Positions 1 to 9,319 of a stretch of 18,585 nucleotides of DNA are shown here, in pieces. Under the pieces are notes generated by a model. It was not told the origin of the DNA. It searched no databases and saw only the letters and a program-made list of their open reading frames with translations. The DNA is from Alphaproteobacteria bacterium UBA3002. GTDB taxonomy: Bacteria; Pseudomonadota; Alphaproteobacteria; Rickettsiales; UBA3002. The stretch covers positions 1,372 to 19,956 of the forward strand of contig DDZS01000004.1 of the NCBI GenBank assembly GCA_002346425.1, given 5' to 3'. How positions within the stretch are numbered: position 1 is the first letter of the stretch; every line of letters starts with the position of its first letter. The position numbers were made by a program, and so were the translations under genes.

Positions 1-2799
1 GAAGGTACGCATGGTCAGCTGGGTTCCCGGCTCACCGATGGATTGCGCGGCGATAACGCCTACGGCTTCACCGACATTCACCGGTGTTCCGCGCGCCAGA
101 TCACGGCCATAACATTTGCCGCAGATCCCGCCTTCAGATTCACAGGTCAGTGGTGAACGAATCATCAACTGCTCGATCCCGGCTTCGTCGATCGCTTCGA
201 CGATTTGCTCATCGATGATCACACCCGCCTTGATAATCACGTCACCCGTATTCGGATGTTTGATATCGCGGATCGAGGTACGGCCCAGAATTTTGTCGGC
301 CAATGGTACGACCACTTCACCGCCTTCGATCAGCGATTTGGCGATCACACCTTTATCGGTGCCGCAATCATCTTCGGCAATAATGCAGTCCTGAGACACA
401 TCCACCAGACGACGCGTCAGATACCCGGAGTTTGCAGTCTTCAATGCCGTATCGGCCAGACCTTTCCGCGCCCCGTGTGACGAGTTGAAGTATTCAAGTA
501 CCGTCAGACCTTCTTTAAAGTTCGAAATGATCGGCGTTTCGATGATCTCGCCCGATGGTTTGGCCATCAGACCACGCATCCCCGACAGCTGCTTCATCTG
601 CGCGGCAGAACCACGTGCCCCGGAATTCGCCATCATAAAGATGGAGTTCACGGCTTGCGCGTCTTTCTTGCCTTCTTCCATCCCGATCGACGAGATTTCG
701 CGCATCATATCCTGCGCTACACGCTCCGTACAATGCGACCAGGCATCGATGACCTTATTGTATTTCTCACCCGAAGTGATCAAACCGTCGGCATATTGCT
801 TCTCGAACTGCTTCACTTCTTTGAAGGTTTCGTCCAGATGCTTCTGCTTGGTGCGCGGCACAATCATGTCATCTTTACCAAAGGAAATACCAGCCATCGC
901 CGCATGTTTGAAGCCTAACCCCATGATGCGATCGGCGAACAAAACAGTCTCTTTCTGACCACAGTGGCGGTAAACCACATCCAGCACCTTGGAAATTTCT
1001 TTCTTGGTGAGCAGTTTGTTAATCAGCGAGAACTGAACATTCGCATGCCGCGGCAGGAACTGACCGATCAACATACGACCTGCTGTGGTTTCCAGCACTT
1101 CGGTTTTCGGCAGGCCTTCCGGCGTAATGCCGTGATAGCGTGCTTTGATTTTCGAATGCAGCGTGATGACTTTGTTATCAAGCGCCATCTGGATTTCTTC
1201 CATGGTGCCGAACGCCATCCCTTCGCCCACTCCGCCATCAGTTTCCAAAGACAGATAATAAAGCCCTAAGACCATATCCTGCGACGGAACGATAATTGGC
1301 TTACCATTCGCCGGTGACAGAATGTTGTTGGTCGACATCATCAGCACGCGCGCTTCGATCTGTGCTTCGATCGACAGCGGCACGTGAACCGCCATTTGGT
1401 CACCATCGAAGTCGGCGTTAAACGCAGTACATACTAATGGATGCAGGCGAATCGCCTTCCCTTCAATCAGAACCGGTTCGAACGCTTGGATACCCAAACG
1501 GTGCAGTGTTGGCGCACGGTTCAGGAGCACCGGATGCTCGCGGATCACTTCCTCAAGAATATCCCAGACTTCCGGACGCTCGGACTCGACCATTTTCTTC
1601 GCGGCTTTAATCGTGGTGGCAATGCCATACAATTCCAGCTTGGCGTAGATAAACGGCTTGAACAATTCCAGCGCCATTTTCTTCGGCAGACCACATTGGT
1701 GCAGTTTCAGCTCTGGACCAACCACGATCACTGAACGGCCAGAATAATCCACACGCTTTCCGAGCAGGTTCTGACGGAAGCGCCCTTGCTTACCCTTCAA
1801 CATGTCAGAGAGGGATTTCAGCGGACGTTTGTTCGTGCCGGTAATCGTACGGCCGCGACGGCCATTATCGAACAAGGCATCGACCGATTCTTGCAGCATG
1901 CGCTTTTCGTTACGCACGATAATATCAGGCGCACGCAGTTCCAGCAGACGCTTCAAACGGTTGTTCCTGTTGATCACACGACGATACAGATCGTTCAGAT
2001 CAGACGTCGCGAAACGGCCACCATCCAGCGGTACCAACGGACGCAGTTCTGGCGGAATTACGGGAATCACATTCATGATCATCCATTCCGGCTTATTACC
2101 AGACTCAATGAAATCTTCGACCAGCTTCAGACGTTTCACCAGCTTTTTACGCTTAGCTTCGGATGTGGCGTCTTTCAATTCCAGACGCATTTCTTCCTGC
2201 ATGGTTTTCAGGTCGAGCGCTTCCAGCATTGTTTTGATCGCTTCCGCGCCAATTTGTGCTTGGAAGGTACCTTCACCATATTCATCCAACGCATCATAAA
2301 ACTGTTCTTCCGTTAGGAGCTCGCCCAGTTCAAACGGCGATAGGCCCGGATCAGTGATGATATAGCTTTCGAAATAGAGAACTTTTTCCAGATCTTTCAG
2401 CGTAATATCGACCAGCGTACCAATGCGTGACGGCAGGCTTTTCAGGAACCAGATATGCGCGACCGGCGCTGCCAGATCGATATGCCCCATCCGCTCACGA
2501 CGCACTTTGGAAGTGGTCACTTCCACGCCGCATTTTTCGCAGATGATGCCGCGATATTTCATGCGCTTATATTTACCGCATAAACATTCGTAGTCTTTAA
2601 TCGGACCAAAAATACGCGCGCAGAACAGACCGTCCCGCTCCGGTTTAAACGTCCGGTAGTTGATGGTTTCCGGCTTTTTGACTTCGCCGAATGACCAGCT
2701 ACGAATTTTCTCCGGGCTTGCGATTGAGATTTGAATCTCATCGAATTGTTTCATCGGCGCAAGCTGGCCGAACAGGTTCATCACTTCATTTTGTGCCAT
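1..2799 (-). CDS. rpoC: RNA polymerase subunit beta' (partial, C-terminus outside window)
   Basis: This encodes the beta' subunit, which holds the catalytic magnesium of core RNA polymerase. The window contains the first 933 codons. The family is usually about 1400 residues in alphaproteobacteria, so roughly the last third lies to the left. The N-terminal zinc site is visible as C-x-C followed by C-x2-C near residues 70-90. The universal metal-binding motif NADFDGD is at residues 461-467. The second zinc site is visible late in the fragment: one Cys in DCGTDKG, then Cys residues in TCESEGGICGKCYG. The fragment ends in GEPGTQLTMRTF, the start of the trigger-loop region, so it is cut by the window and not broken. 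The ATG at 2799 has an AGGAG ribosome-binding site (2807-2811) and lies 24 bases after the rpoB stop, so it is cotranscribed with rpoB. Confidence 0.98.
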   Translation of the reverse strand, partial: MAQNEVMNLFGQLAPMKQFDEIQISIASPEKIRSWSFGEVKKPETINYRTFKPERDGLFCARIFGPIKDYECLCGKYKRMKYRGIICEKCGVEVTTSKVRRERMGHIDLAAPVAHIWFLKSLPSRIGTLVDITLKDLEKVLYFESYIITDPGLSPFELGELLTEEQFYDALDEYGEGTFQAQIGAEAIKTMLEALDLKTMQEEMRLELKDATSEAKRKKLVKRLKLVEDFIESGNKPEWMIMNVIPVIPPELRPLVPLDGGRFATSDLNDLYRRVINRNNRLKRLLELRAPDIIVRNEKRMLQESVDALFDNGRRGRTITGTNKRPLKSLSDMLKGKQGRFRQNLLGKRVDYSGRSVIVVGPELKLHQCGLPKKMALELFKPFIYAKLELYGIATTIKAAKKMVESERPEVWDILEEVIREHPVLLNRAPTLHRLGIQAFEPVLIEGKAIRLHPLVCTAFNADFDGDQMAVHVPLSIEAQIEARVLMMSTNNILSPANGKPIIVPSQDMVLGLYYLSLETDGGVGEGMAFGTMEEIQMALDNKVITLHSKIKARYHGITPEGLPKTEVLETTAGRMLIGQFLPRHANVQFSLINKLLTKKEISKVLDVVYRHCGQKETVLFADRIMGLGFKHAAMAGISFGKDDMIVPRTKQKHLDETFKEVKQFEKQYADGLITSGEKYNKVIDAWSHCTERVAQDMMREISSIGMEEGKKDAQAVNSIFMMANSGARGSAAQMKQLSGMRGLMAKPSGEIIETPIISNFKEGLTVLEYFNSSHGARKGLADTALKTANSGYLTRRLVDVSQDCIIAEDDCGTDKGVIAKSLIEGGEVVVPLADKILGRTSIRDIKHPNTGDVIIKAGVIIDEQIVEAIDEAGIEQLMIRSPLTCESEGGICGKCYGRDLARGTPVNVGEAVGVIAAQSIGEPGTQLTMRTF

Positions 2800-2823
2800 G
2801 GTAATTCTCCTAAACCTTCCTGC

Positions 2824-5800
2824 TTACGCTTCTTTTTCAATGAGTTCGACGTTCAAGCAGAGCGAACGTAGTTCTTTCACCATTACGTGGAACGATTCCG
2901 GGATACCGGACTCGAAACTATGATCCCCGCGGACGATGGATTCATAAACTTTCGAACGGCCCGCCACGTCATCCGATTTCACGGTCAGCATCTCTTGCAG
3001 AGAGTAGGCAGCACCATAGGCTTGTAGCGCCCAGCACTCCATCTCCCCGAAACGCTGACCACCAAATTGCGACTTACCGCCGAGCGGCTGTTGCGTCACA
3101 AGTGAGTATGGTCCAATCGAACGTGCGTGGATTTTGTCATCCACTAAGTGGTGCAGTTTCAACATGTAGATGTAACCGACGGTGGTTTTACGGTCGAAGA
3201 ATTCGCCCGTACGTCCATCGACTAGCTGGCTTTGGCCTGAACCATCCAGCCCGGCTTTCTCTAACCAATTCGTCACATCTTGTTCCGACGCGCCATCGAA
3301 GACCGGGGTCGCAAATGGCACACCTTTGGTGGTATTCGTGCCGAGTTCGACCAGTGCTTCCGCATCCATTTCTTTAATGACAGCCTGGTTGTCCTTTTCC
3401 TCATAATAGGTCAGGAGCTCTTTACGCAGTGCTTCGGCATCATGTTTCTCACGATACGCTTCCACCGCCGCGCCGATTTTCTTCCCGATACCCGCTGCGG
3501 CCCAGCCGAGGTGGGTTTCCAGAATCTGTCCAACATTCATCCGTGATGGTACGCCCAACGGGTTCAGCACCACGTCAACGGTAGTTCCGTCTTCCAGATG
3601 CGGCATGTCTTCAACCGGAGTAATGCGTGAAATCACACCTTTGTTCCCGTGACGGCCGGCCATTTTATCACCCGGCTGCAGCTTACGCTTCACCGCGACG
3701 AAGACTTTGACCATCTTCAATACGCCCGGCGGCAAATCGTCACCGCTTTGCACCTTGTCGACTTTCTCTTCGAAACGCTGGTTCAGCGCATCAACCGAAT
3801 CATCGAGTTGCTTTTTCAGCGATTCGATTTGTTGCATGGCTTTCTCGTTTTTCAACGCAAACTGCCACCACACACCTTTCGGCTGTTCATCAAGGGTCGC
3901 TTGGGTAATTTTGCCCGCTTTAAAGCCTTTCGGACCTTTGGTCGCGTCTTTGCCATTTAGCACCTGCGCCAGCTCACCATAGACATAGCGTTCAATAATG
4001 CCGCGCTCATCGTCGCGGTCTTTCGCCAGACGGTCGATCTCCAGCTTTTCAATTGCCAGCGCGCGTTCGTCCTTTTCAATCCCGCGACGCGAGAAAATTT
4101 TCACGCCAACAATGGTACCAGAGTTGCCCGGCGGCAAACGCAGCGAGCTATCGCGCACGTCAGCGGCTTTTTCACCAAAAATCGCCCGCAGCAGTTTTTC
4201 TTCCGGCGTCATTGGTGACTCTGATTTCGGCGTCACTTTACCGACCAGAATGTCGCCTGGATGCACTTCGGCACCCACATGCACTACCCCGATTTCATCG
4301 AGCGAGCGCAGGCCTTCTTCCCCGATATTTGGGATATCGCGGGTGATTTCTTCCGGTCCAAGCTTGGTATCACGCGCCATGATTTCGAATTCTTCGATAT
4401 GGATCGAAGTAAAACGGTCGTCCGACACTAACTTCTCAGAAATCAGGATCGAATCCTCATAGTTATACCCATTCCAAGGCATGAACGCGACGAGCACATT
4501 CTGCCCCAGAGCCAGTTCACCTAATTCGGTCGACGGACCATCGGCAATCACATCGCCTTTAGCAATCTTGTCGCCGACTTTGACCAGCGGACGCTGGTTG
4601 ATACAGGTGTTCTGGTTTGAACGGGTGAATTTCATCAGGTTGTAGATATCCACGCCCGGCGTACCATCTTCTGAGGGCTCATCGGTACGGATTACGATAC
4701 GCGCGGCATCCACCTGATCGACGGTCCCGTTGCGGCGCGCCGAAATCGCAGAACCCGAGTCTTTCGCCACAATGGCTTCCATCCCGGTGCCCACCAGCGG
4801 TGCGTCGGTTTTGATACACGGCACAGCTTGACGTTGCATGTTCGAGCCCATCAAGGCGCGGTTCGCATCATCGTTTTCCAAGAAGGGAATCAGCGCCGCA
4901 GCGACTGACACCAACTGTTTCGGCGATACGTCGATATAATCGATCGTTTCCGGCTGCATCAGCGTGAAGTCGCCATTAACCCGGCAGCTGACGAATTCGT
5001 TGACGAATTTGCCGTTTTTATCCAGTTCGGCATTGGCCTGTGCGACCACATATTTACCTTCTTCGATCGCCGACAAATAGATCACTTCATCGGTCACTTT
5101 GCTGTTTTCAACTTTGCGGTACGGCGTTTCGATAAAGCCATATTTGTTGACGCGCGCATAGGTCGCCATTGAGTTGATCAGACCGATATTCGGGCCCTCC
5201 GGAGTCTCAATCGGACAAATCCGGCCATAATGTGTCGGGTGTACGTCGCGGACTTCGAAGCCTGCACGTTCACGCGTCAGACCTCCCGGTCCAAGCGCTG
5301 ACAGACGACGCTTATGCGTGATCTCTGACAACGGGTTGGTTTGATCCATAAATTGCGACAATTGCGATGAGCCGAAGAATTCACGCACGGCAGCTGCCAG
5401 CGGCTTCGCATTCACCAGATCATGCGGCATGACGGTGTCGATATCGACCGAACTCATGCGTTCCATGATCCCACGTTCCATACGCAGCAGACCTACGCGG
5501 AATTGGTTTTCCATCAACTCGCCCACCGAACGTACACGACGGTTGCCTAAGTGATCGATATCATCGGTATAGCCGCGGCCATCTTTCAGATCGACCAGCG
5601 TTTTTAAAGTACGCAGGATATCGTCATTGGTCAGCGTGCCCTGATCTTCAGGGTGTGTCAGATCGAGGCGTGCGTTGATTTTCACGCGGCCCACATCGGA
5701 CAGGTCATAGCGTTCTGGTTGGAAGAACAGGCTTTTGAAAAATTCTTCAGCTGATTCCGCGGTTGTCGGCTCGCCGGGGCGCATGACGCGGTACATATCG

Positions 5801-6945
5801 ATCAGCGCTTCTTCTTTGGTCGCATTTTTATCGACAACCAATGTGTCGCGCATATAAGACCCGACATTGTTGCCATCAATCGCCAGAATTGGCAATTCTT
5901 TGACACCTGCATCCGTCAGTTGTTTTAGCAGATCAGCACTCAGCGCATCAGTCGCTTCGGCGAAAATTTCACCCGTGCTCGGATTCACAATATCTTTCGC
6001 CAGGAATTTGCCCACCATCGCTTCTTCAGTGATGACGATGTCTTTGGTACCCGCTTCATTCAGTTTTTTGATCGCGCGCGGCGTCAGCTTCGTGCCACGC
6101 TCAGCGATGACTTTACCGGTTTTTGCATCTAGCAGATCGAAGTCTGGCTTAACGCCTTTCCACGCATCCGCCTCGAATGGCGCAGCCCAACCTTTTTTAT
6201 GCACTTTGTATTTCTGAACATCGTAAAAATAGGCGAGGATTTCTTCAGTATCCATGCCCAGCGCACGCAGCACCGTCGTCGCCGGTAATTTACGCTTACG
6301 GTCAATCCGCGCATTAACGATATCTTTCGGATCGAATTCGAAATCCAACCACGAGCCGCGATAAGGAATGATCCGTGCGGAATAGAGGTATTTACCAGAC
6401 GAATGCGTTTTGCCTTCATCGTGATCGAAGAAAACGCCCGGTGAACGGTGCATCTGGCTGACGATCACACGCTCGGTACCGTTGATAACAAAGGTCCCGT
6501 TTTCCGTCATAAGCGGAATGTCGCCCATATAGACTTCTTGTTCTTTGATGTCTTTGATTTCGCGGGCGCCAGTATCTTCGTCCACGATCCAGACGATGAG
6601 ACGCATGGTCACGCGTAGGGGAACGGCAAAGTTAATGCCGCGCTGACGACACTCGTCCACATCATATTTGGGCTTATCGAAATCGTAGGAAACAAATTCC
6701 AGCGTTGCGGTTTCCGCGAAATCATTGATCGGGAAAACCGATTTCATGACCGAATGCAGACCTGCCTTCGCGCGTTGTTCCGCTGTGCATCCATGGCACA
6801 GGAAGTCGTCATAGGATTTTTTCTGCACCTCGATCAAGTTTGGCAGCGTGGTGGCCGATTTGATCGTGCCGAAGCTTTTGCGAATACGTTTACGTGAAGT
6901 GAAACTATGCGTCGTTAGTGACGTGGTGGCAGTAGCCTGGGCCAT
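2824..6945 (-). CDS. rpoB: RNA polymerase subunit beta
   Basis: This is the beta subunit of core RNA polymerase, complete at 1373 residues, a normal alphaproteobacterial length. The rifampicin-binding cluster is wild type in character: SSQLSQFMDQ, then THKRRLSALGPGG, with the residue equivalent to E. coli Ser531 at Ser549, and the His526 and Asp516 equivalents at about 544 and 534. The active-site segment DKMAGRHGNKG carries the two conserved lysines at 1094 and 1102. The C-terminal block GEMECWALQAYGA is intact. The start at 6945 has an AGGGG ribosome-binding site at 6953-6957, seven bases upstream. The protein begins MAQATATTSLT. It follows rplL after a 117-base leader with two hairpins and precedes rpoC by 24 bases. 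An odd local detail is a CHGC motif near residue 50, where relatives usually have an acidic or Gly-rich stretch. Confidence 0.99.
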   Translation of the reverse strand: MAQATATTSLTTHSFTSRKRIRKSFGTIKSATTLPNLIEVQKKSYDDFLCHGCTAEQRAKAGLHSVMKSVFPINDFAETATLEFVSYDFDKPKYDVDECRQRGINFAVPLRVTMRLIVWIVDEDTGAREIKDIKEQEVYMGDIPLMTENGTFVINGTERVIVSQMHRSPGVFFDHDEGKTHSSGKYLYSARIIPYRGSWLDFEFDPKDIVNARIDRKRKLPATTVLRALGMDTEEILAYFYDVQKYKVHKKGWAAPFEADAWKGVKPDFDLLDAKTGKVIAERGTKLTPRAIKKLNEAGTKDIVITEEAMVGKFLAKDIVNPSTGEIFAEATDALSADLLKQLTDAGVKELPILAIDGNNVGSYMRDTLVVDKNATKEEALIDMYRVMRPGEPTTAESAEEFFKSLFFQPERYDLSDVGRVKINARLDLTHPEDQGTLTNDDILRTLKTLVDLKDGRGYTDDIDHLGNRRVRSVGELMENQFRVGLLRMERGIMERMSSVDIDTVMPHDLVNAKPLAAAVREFFGSSQLSQFMDQTNPLSEITHKRRLSALGPGGLTRERAGFEVRDVHPTHYGRICPIETPEGPNIGLINSMATYARVNKYGFIETPYRKVENSKVTDEVIYLSAIEEGKYVVAQANAELDKNGKFVNEFVSCRVNGDFTLMQPETIDYIDVSPKQLVSVAAALIPFLENDDANRALMGSNMQRQAVPCIKTDAPLVGTGMEAIVAKDSGSAISARRNGTVDQVDAARIVIRTDEPSEDGTPGVDIYNLMKFTRSNQNTCINQRPLVKVGDKIAKGDVIADGPSTELGELALGQNVLVAFMPWNGYNYEDSILISEKLVSDDRFTSIHIEEFEIMARDTKLGPEEITRDIPNIGEEGLRSLDEIGVVHVGAEVHPGDILVGKVTPKSESPMTPEEKLLRAIFGEKAADVRDSSLRLPPGNSGTIVGVKIFSRRGIEKDERALAIEKLEIDRLAKDRDDERGIIERYVYGELAQVLNGKDATKGPKGFKAGKITQATLDEQPKGVWWQFALKNEKAMQQIESLKKQLDDSVDALNQRFEEKVDKVQSGDDLPPGVLKMVKVFVAVKRKLQPGDKMAGRHGNKGVISRITPVEDMPHLEDGTTVDVVLNPLGVPSRMNVGQILETHLGWAAAGIGKKIGAAVEAYREKHDAEALRKELLTYYEEKDNQAVIKEMDAEALVELGTNTTKGVPFATPVFDGASEQDVTNWLEKAGLDGSGQSQLVDGRTGEFFDRKTTVGYIYMLKLHHLVDDKIHARSIGPYSLVTQQPLGGKSQFGGQRFGEMECWALQAYGAAYSLQEMLTVKSDDVAGRSKVYESIVRGDHSFESGIPESFHVMVKELRSLCLNVELIEKEA

Positions 6946-6974
6946 GCGAAATCCCCTAAAATAAGTCAGTCATG

Positions 6975-7004
6975 AAAAGCAGGTAGCTAAAAAACCCTAC
7001 CTGC
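6975..7004 (-). terminator. Hairpin 2 of rplL-rpoB attenuator
   Basis: A perfect 8-base-pair stem (GCAGGTAG at 6979-6986 with CTACCTGC at 6997-7004) encloses a ten-base loop. On the minus strand it is followed by four T (6978-6975). It stands directly downstream of hairpin 1 and about 30 bases before the rpoB start codon. Two in-series weak terminators would give graded readthrough into rpoBC. An RNase processing site is an alternative. Confidence 0.55.
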
Positions 7005-7007
7005 GCG

Positions 7008-7038
7008 AAAAGAGCGCCGGCACTTAGGCCGGCACTCT
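7008..7038 (-). terminator. Hairpin 1 of rplL-rpoB attenuator
   Basis: Read on the minus strand, a GCCGGC/GCCGGC stem (7028-7033 with 7016-7021) is extended by AGAG/CTCT beyond one mismatch. It closes a six-base loop and is followed by four T (7011-7008). It lies just after the rplL stop. In E. coli the rplL-rpoB junction carries a partial terminator that lowers rpoBC expression relative to the ribosomal proteins, and this structure is placed to do the same. The T-run is short, so partial readthrough is expected. That role is inferred. Confidence 0.6.
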
Positions 7039-7062
7039 CTTAATTAATAGGCGGTGATGAAA

Positions 7063-7443
7063 TTACTTAACTTCAACAGTTGCGCCGGCAGATTCCAGTT
7101 TCGCCTTAATGTCGTTGGCTTCGTCTTTGGAAACGCCTTCTTTGATCGGCTTCGGTGCGCCTTCAACCAGATCTTTCGCTTCCTTCAGGCCCAGACCGGT
7201 GATGCCGCGTACTTCTTTAATCACGTTGATTTTCTTGTCGCCAGCATTCGCCAGAATGACATCGAATTCTGTTTTTTCTTCAGCTGCTGCTGCGTCACCG
7301 CCAGCTGCACCCGGAGCTGCTGCAACAGCGACCGGAGCCGCGGCAGAAACGCCCCATTTTTCTTCGAGCAGTTTAGACAGTTCAGCCGCTTCCAAGACAG
7401 ACAGCGCCGACAGATCTTCAACCAGTTGTTCTAAGTTTGCCAT
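7063..7443 (-). CDS. rplL: 50S ribosomal protein L7/L12
   Basis: This is the ribosomal stalk protein, which binds as dimers to L10 and recruits translation GTPases. At 126 residues it has the usual length. The N-terminal dimerisation helix region (residues 1-30, containing LEQLVEDLSALSV) is followed by the Ala/Pro/Gly-rich flexible hinge (about 36-56). The C-terminal factor-binding domain is recognisable by EKTEFDVIL and by VRGITGLGLKEAKDLVE. The start at 7443 has an AAGGGG ribosome-binding site (7452-7457). It follows rplJ by 49 bases and is separated from rpoB by the double-hairpin leader. The identity is secure. Confidence 0.98.
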   Translation of the reverse strand: MANLEQLVEDLSALSVLEAAELSKLLEEKWGVSAAAPVAVAAAPGAAGGDAAAAEEKTEFDVILANAGDKKINVIKEVRGITGLGLKEAKDLVEGAPKPIKEGVSKDEANDIKAKLESAGATVEVK

Positions 7444-7492
7444 GGTAAATACCCCTTTGTTTGATCTCTAAAAATTAATATCCTGATACACC

Positions 7493-8011
7493 CTATTCGC
7501 CCGTGGCGGCATACGCCCCAAAGACACGTGCCAGCTGGCCAGCTGGCGCTTGCAGCACGCCCGCAATCCGCGTCGCTGGCGTATTGAGCAGTGCAACAAT
7601 CTTACCGCGCAGCTCATCCAGCGATGGCAAGGTTGCCAGCTGTTTGATCCCCGCTTCATCCAGTGTATGCTCGCCGAACGCGCCGCCCAGCATCACTAGC
7701 TTTTCATTTCCTTTGGCAAATTCAGCGATCACTTTCGCTGCCGTTACCGGGTCTGACGAAAACGCCACGGCCGTTGGGCCAGTGAACATATCGCTCAAAC
7801 CTTCGTATTGTGTATCTTTCAGTGCCAATTTCGCCAAACGGTTTTTGGTCACCTTGAAGCCCGCACCCGCTGCACGTACTTTGCTACGCAGGTCAGACAT
7901 TTCTTTCACAGACAGGCCTTTATAATGCGTGACGATCACGATATCGGCACCGCCGAACATATCATTCGCCGACTCAATCCAACCCGGTTTTGCGCTACGT
8001 GCCATTGCCAT
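7493..8011 (-). CDS. rplJ: 50S ribosomal protein L10
   Basis: L10 anchors the L7/L12 stalk to 23S rRNA next to L11. The 172 residues fit the family. Conserved stretches include IVTHYKGLSV, the KVTKNRLAKLAL segment typical of the rRNA-binding N-terminal domain, and the C-terminal helical tail that carries L7/L12. I chose the ATG at 8011 because an AGGAG motif inside the end of rplA (8020-8024) stands eight bases upstream. A second in-frame ATG two codons later (8005) is possible but its spacing is worse. Only three bases separate it from the rplA stop, so the two are almost certainly translationally coupled. There is therefore no room for the long L10-binding leader known upstream of rplJ in E. 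coli. Confidence 0.97.
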   Translation of the reverse strand: MAMARSAKPGWIESANDMFGGADIVIVTHYKGLSVKEMSDLRSKVRAAGAGFKVTKNRLAKLALKDTQYEGLSDMFTGPTAVAFSSDPVTAAKVIAEFAKGNEKLVMLGGAFGEHTLDEAGIKQLATLPSLDELRGKIVALLNTPATRIAGVLQAPAGQLARVFGAYAATGE

Positions 8012-8014
8012 GAT

Positions 8015-8719
8015 TTATGCTCCTGCCGCTTCCAGCTCCGCCACATCCAGCTTGACCGACGGGCCATGCGTAGAACTGATCGAAACCGATTTAATATATT
8101 GCCCTTTGGCACCTGACGGCTTGGATTTCTGCACCGCAGAAACCAGCGCCTGAATATTGCCTGCCAGTTTATCGGCTGCAAAGCTGGCTTTGCCAACACC
8201 CGCATGGATAATCCCGGCTTTTTCTACACGAAATTCAACCGCACCGCTTTTCGCGTCTTTCACGGCTTTCTCAACGTCCGGCGTGACCGTACCCAATTTC
8301 GGGTTCGGCATCAGACCGCGCGGGCCAAGCAATTTACCAACACGCCCCACCAGCCCCATCATATCCGGGGTTGCGATGCAACGGTCAAAATTCATATCAC
8401 CATTTTGGATTTGCTCCATCAGGTCTTCCGCGCCCACGATATCCGCACCGGCTTTTTTCGCCGCTTCGGCTTTATCGCCTTTGGCAAATACGGCAACACG
8501 CACGTCTTTACCCAAACCATTCGGCATATTAACCGAACCGCGCACCATTTGATCGGAGTGCTTCGGATCCACACCCAGGTTCATAGCTACATCGACGGTC
8601 TCGTCGAACTTGCCTTTTGCCAGGTCCGATACCAATTTCACGCCATCATTCAGCGAATAATTCTTTTTGCGGTCCACCGCTTTCGCGGCATCCTGCATAC
8701 GTTTTGAAAGCTTAGCCAT
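8015..8719 (-). CDS. rplA: 50S ribosomal protein L1
   Basis: L1 forms the mobile stalk at the ribosomal E site and in many bacteria represses its own rplK-rplA operon. The 234-residue length is normal. Diagnostic segments are the N-terminal KLSKRMQDAAKAVD, then MNLGVDPKHSDQMVRG, the central LGPRGLMPNPKLGTVT signature, and KSGAVEFRVEKAGIIHAGVG near residues 155-175. Its ATG is three bases after the rplK stop, with a GGAG ribosome-binding site inside the end of rplK. It is part of the rplK-rplA-rplJ-rplL run. Confidence 0.98.
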   Translation of the reverse strand: MAKLSKRMQDAAKAVDRKKNYSLNDGVKLVSDLAKGKFDETVDVAMNLGVDPKHSDQMVRGSVNMPNGLGKDVRVAVFAKGDKAEAAKKAGADIVGAEDLMEQIQNGDMNFDRCIATPDMMGLVGRVGKLLGPRGLMPNPKLGTVTPDVEKAVKDAKSGAVEFRVEKAGIIHAGVGKASFAADKLAGNIQALVSAVQKSKPSGAKGQYIKSVSISSTHGPSVKLDVAELEAAGA

Positions 8720-8722
8720 GCC

Positions 8723-9151
8723 TTACTCCGTTACTTCCAGACCCATGGACACTGCAGAACCGCGCACCATCAGGGCCGCTGCTTCTACGTCATGCGCATT
8801 CATGTCTTCCATTTTTTCTTTGGCGATTTCACGGATTTGCTCCATCGAAATCTTACCAGCAACCTTTTTACCCGGTTCCTGGCTACCTTTTTTCAGCTTA
8901 ATCGCCTTCTTAATGTAATAGGAAACCGGCGGTTTCTTCATAATGAAGGTGAAACTTTTATCCTGATAGGCGGTAATGACCACCGGAATCGGCGTGCCCG
9001 GCTCTTCATTCTGCGTTGCCGCATTGAATGCCTTACAAAATTCCATAATATTCAGACCTGCCTGACCCAATGCAGGGCCTACGGGCGGCGACGGATTCGC
9101 TTTGCCAGCGCCGATTTGCAGTTTAATCTGTCCTGTAGCTTTTTTTGCCAT
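8723..9151 (-). CDS. rplK: 50S ribosomal protein L11
   Basis: L11 binds the GTPase-associated centre of 23S rRNA. The protein begins MAKKATGQIKLQIGAGKANP and contains PPVGPALGQAGLNIMEFCK, the N-terminal domain with its proline switch. The C-terminal rRNA-binding domain is recognisable by the GKISMEQIREIAKEK region. With the ATG at 9151 it is 142 residues, exactly the usual length. An in-frame ATG at 9199 would add 16 residues unlike any L11 and would overlap the probable promoter, so I rejected it. This is the first gene of the ribosomal-protein run here. The normal upstream neighbour nusG is separated by an oppositely oriented gene. Confidence 0.98.
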   Translation of the reverse strand: MAKKATGQIKLQIGAGKANPSPPVGPALGQAGLNIMEFCKAFNAATQNEEPGTPIPVVITAYQDKSFTFIMKKPPVSYYIKKAIKLKKGSQEPGKKVAGKISMEQIREIAKEKMEDMNAHDVEAAALMVRGSAVSMGLEVTE

Positions 9152-9181
9152 TACTCTTTTACCTTGAAGTTCGGAGGCGCA

Positions 9182-9209
9182 GTTATAATTGATAAACACT
9201 CAATTGCAA
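9182..9209 (-). promoter_or_regulatory. Probable promoter of rplK-rplA-rplJ-rplL-rpoBC
   Basis: On the minus strand TTGCAA (9209-9204) and TATAAC (9187-9182) are separated by 16 bases and lie 30 bases upstream of the rplK start. The TATAAC box is close to the consensus and the TTGCAA box matches four of six positions. Because nusG is cut off from rplK by an opposing gene, a dedicated promoter is expected here. The element overlaps one arm of an 8-base inverted repeat (ATTGCAAC 9203-9210 and GTTGCAAT 9239-9246). Confidence 0.5.
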
Positions 9210-9319
9210 CCGCTTTTTCCGGCTTTTTGCGTTTTTTTGTTGCAATACAAAAAATCCAATAAAAATCAGCTTTTTGTCATCATTCTGTCATATAGTTTGC
9301 TTATGTAACGCCGCTAAAT

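Noticed and set aside
2824..6945. Rifampicin-resistance substitution in RpoB
   Set aside because: The positions equivalent to E. coli Asp516, His526 and Ser531 are all the sensitive residues. The one local difference (Thr at the Asn518 position) is not enough to claim resistance.
8012..8014. L10-binding leader for rplJL autoregulation
   Set aside because: Only three bases separate rplA and rplJ, so no leader exists here.
9152..9199. Extended L11 start at 9199 adding 16 residues
   Set aside because: The extra residues are unlike L11, and the sequence contains the probable -10 box. The ATG at 9151 gives the canonical 142-residue protein.
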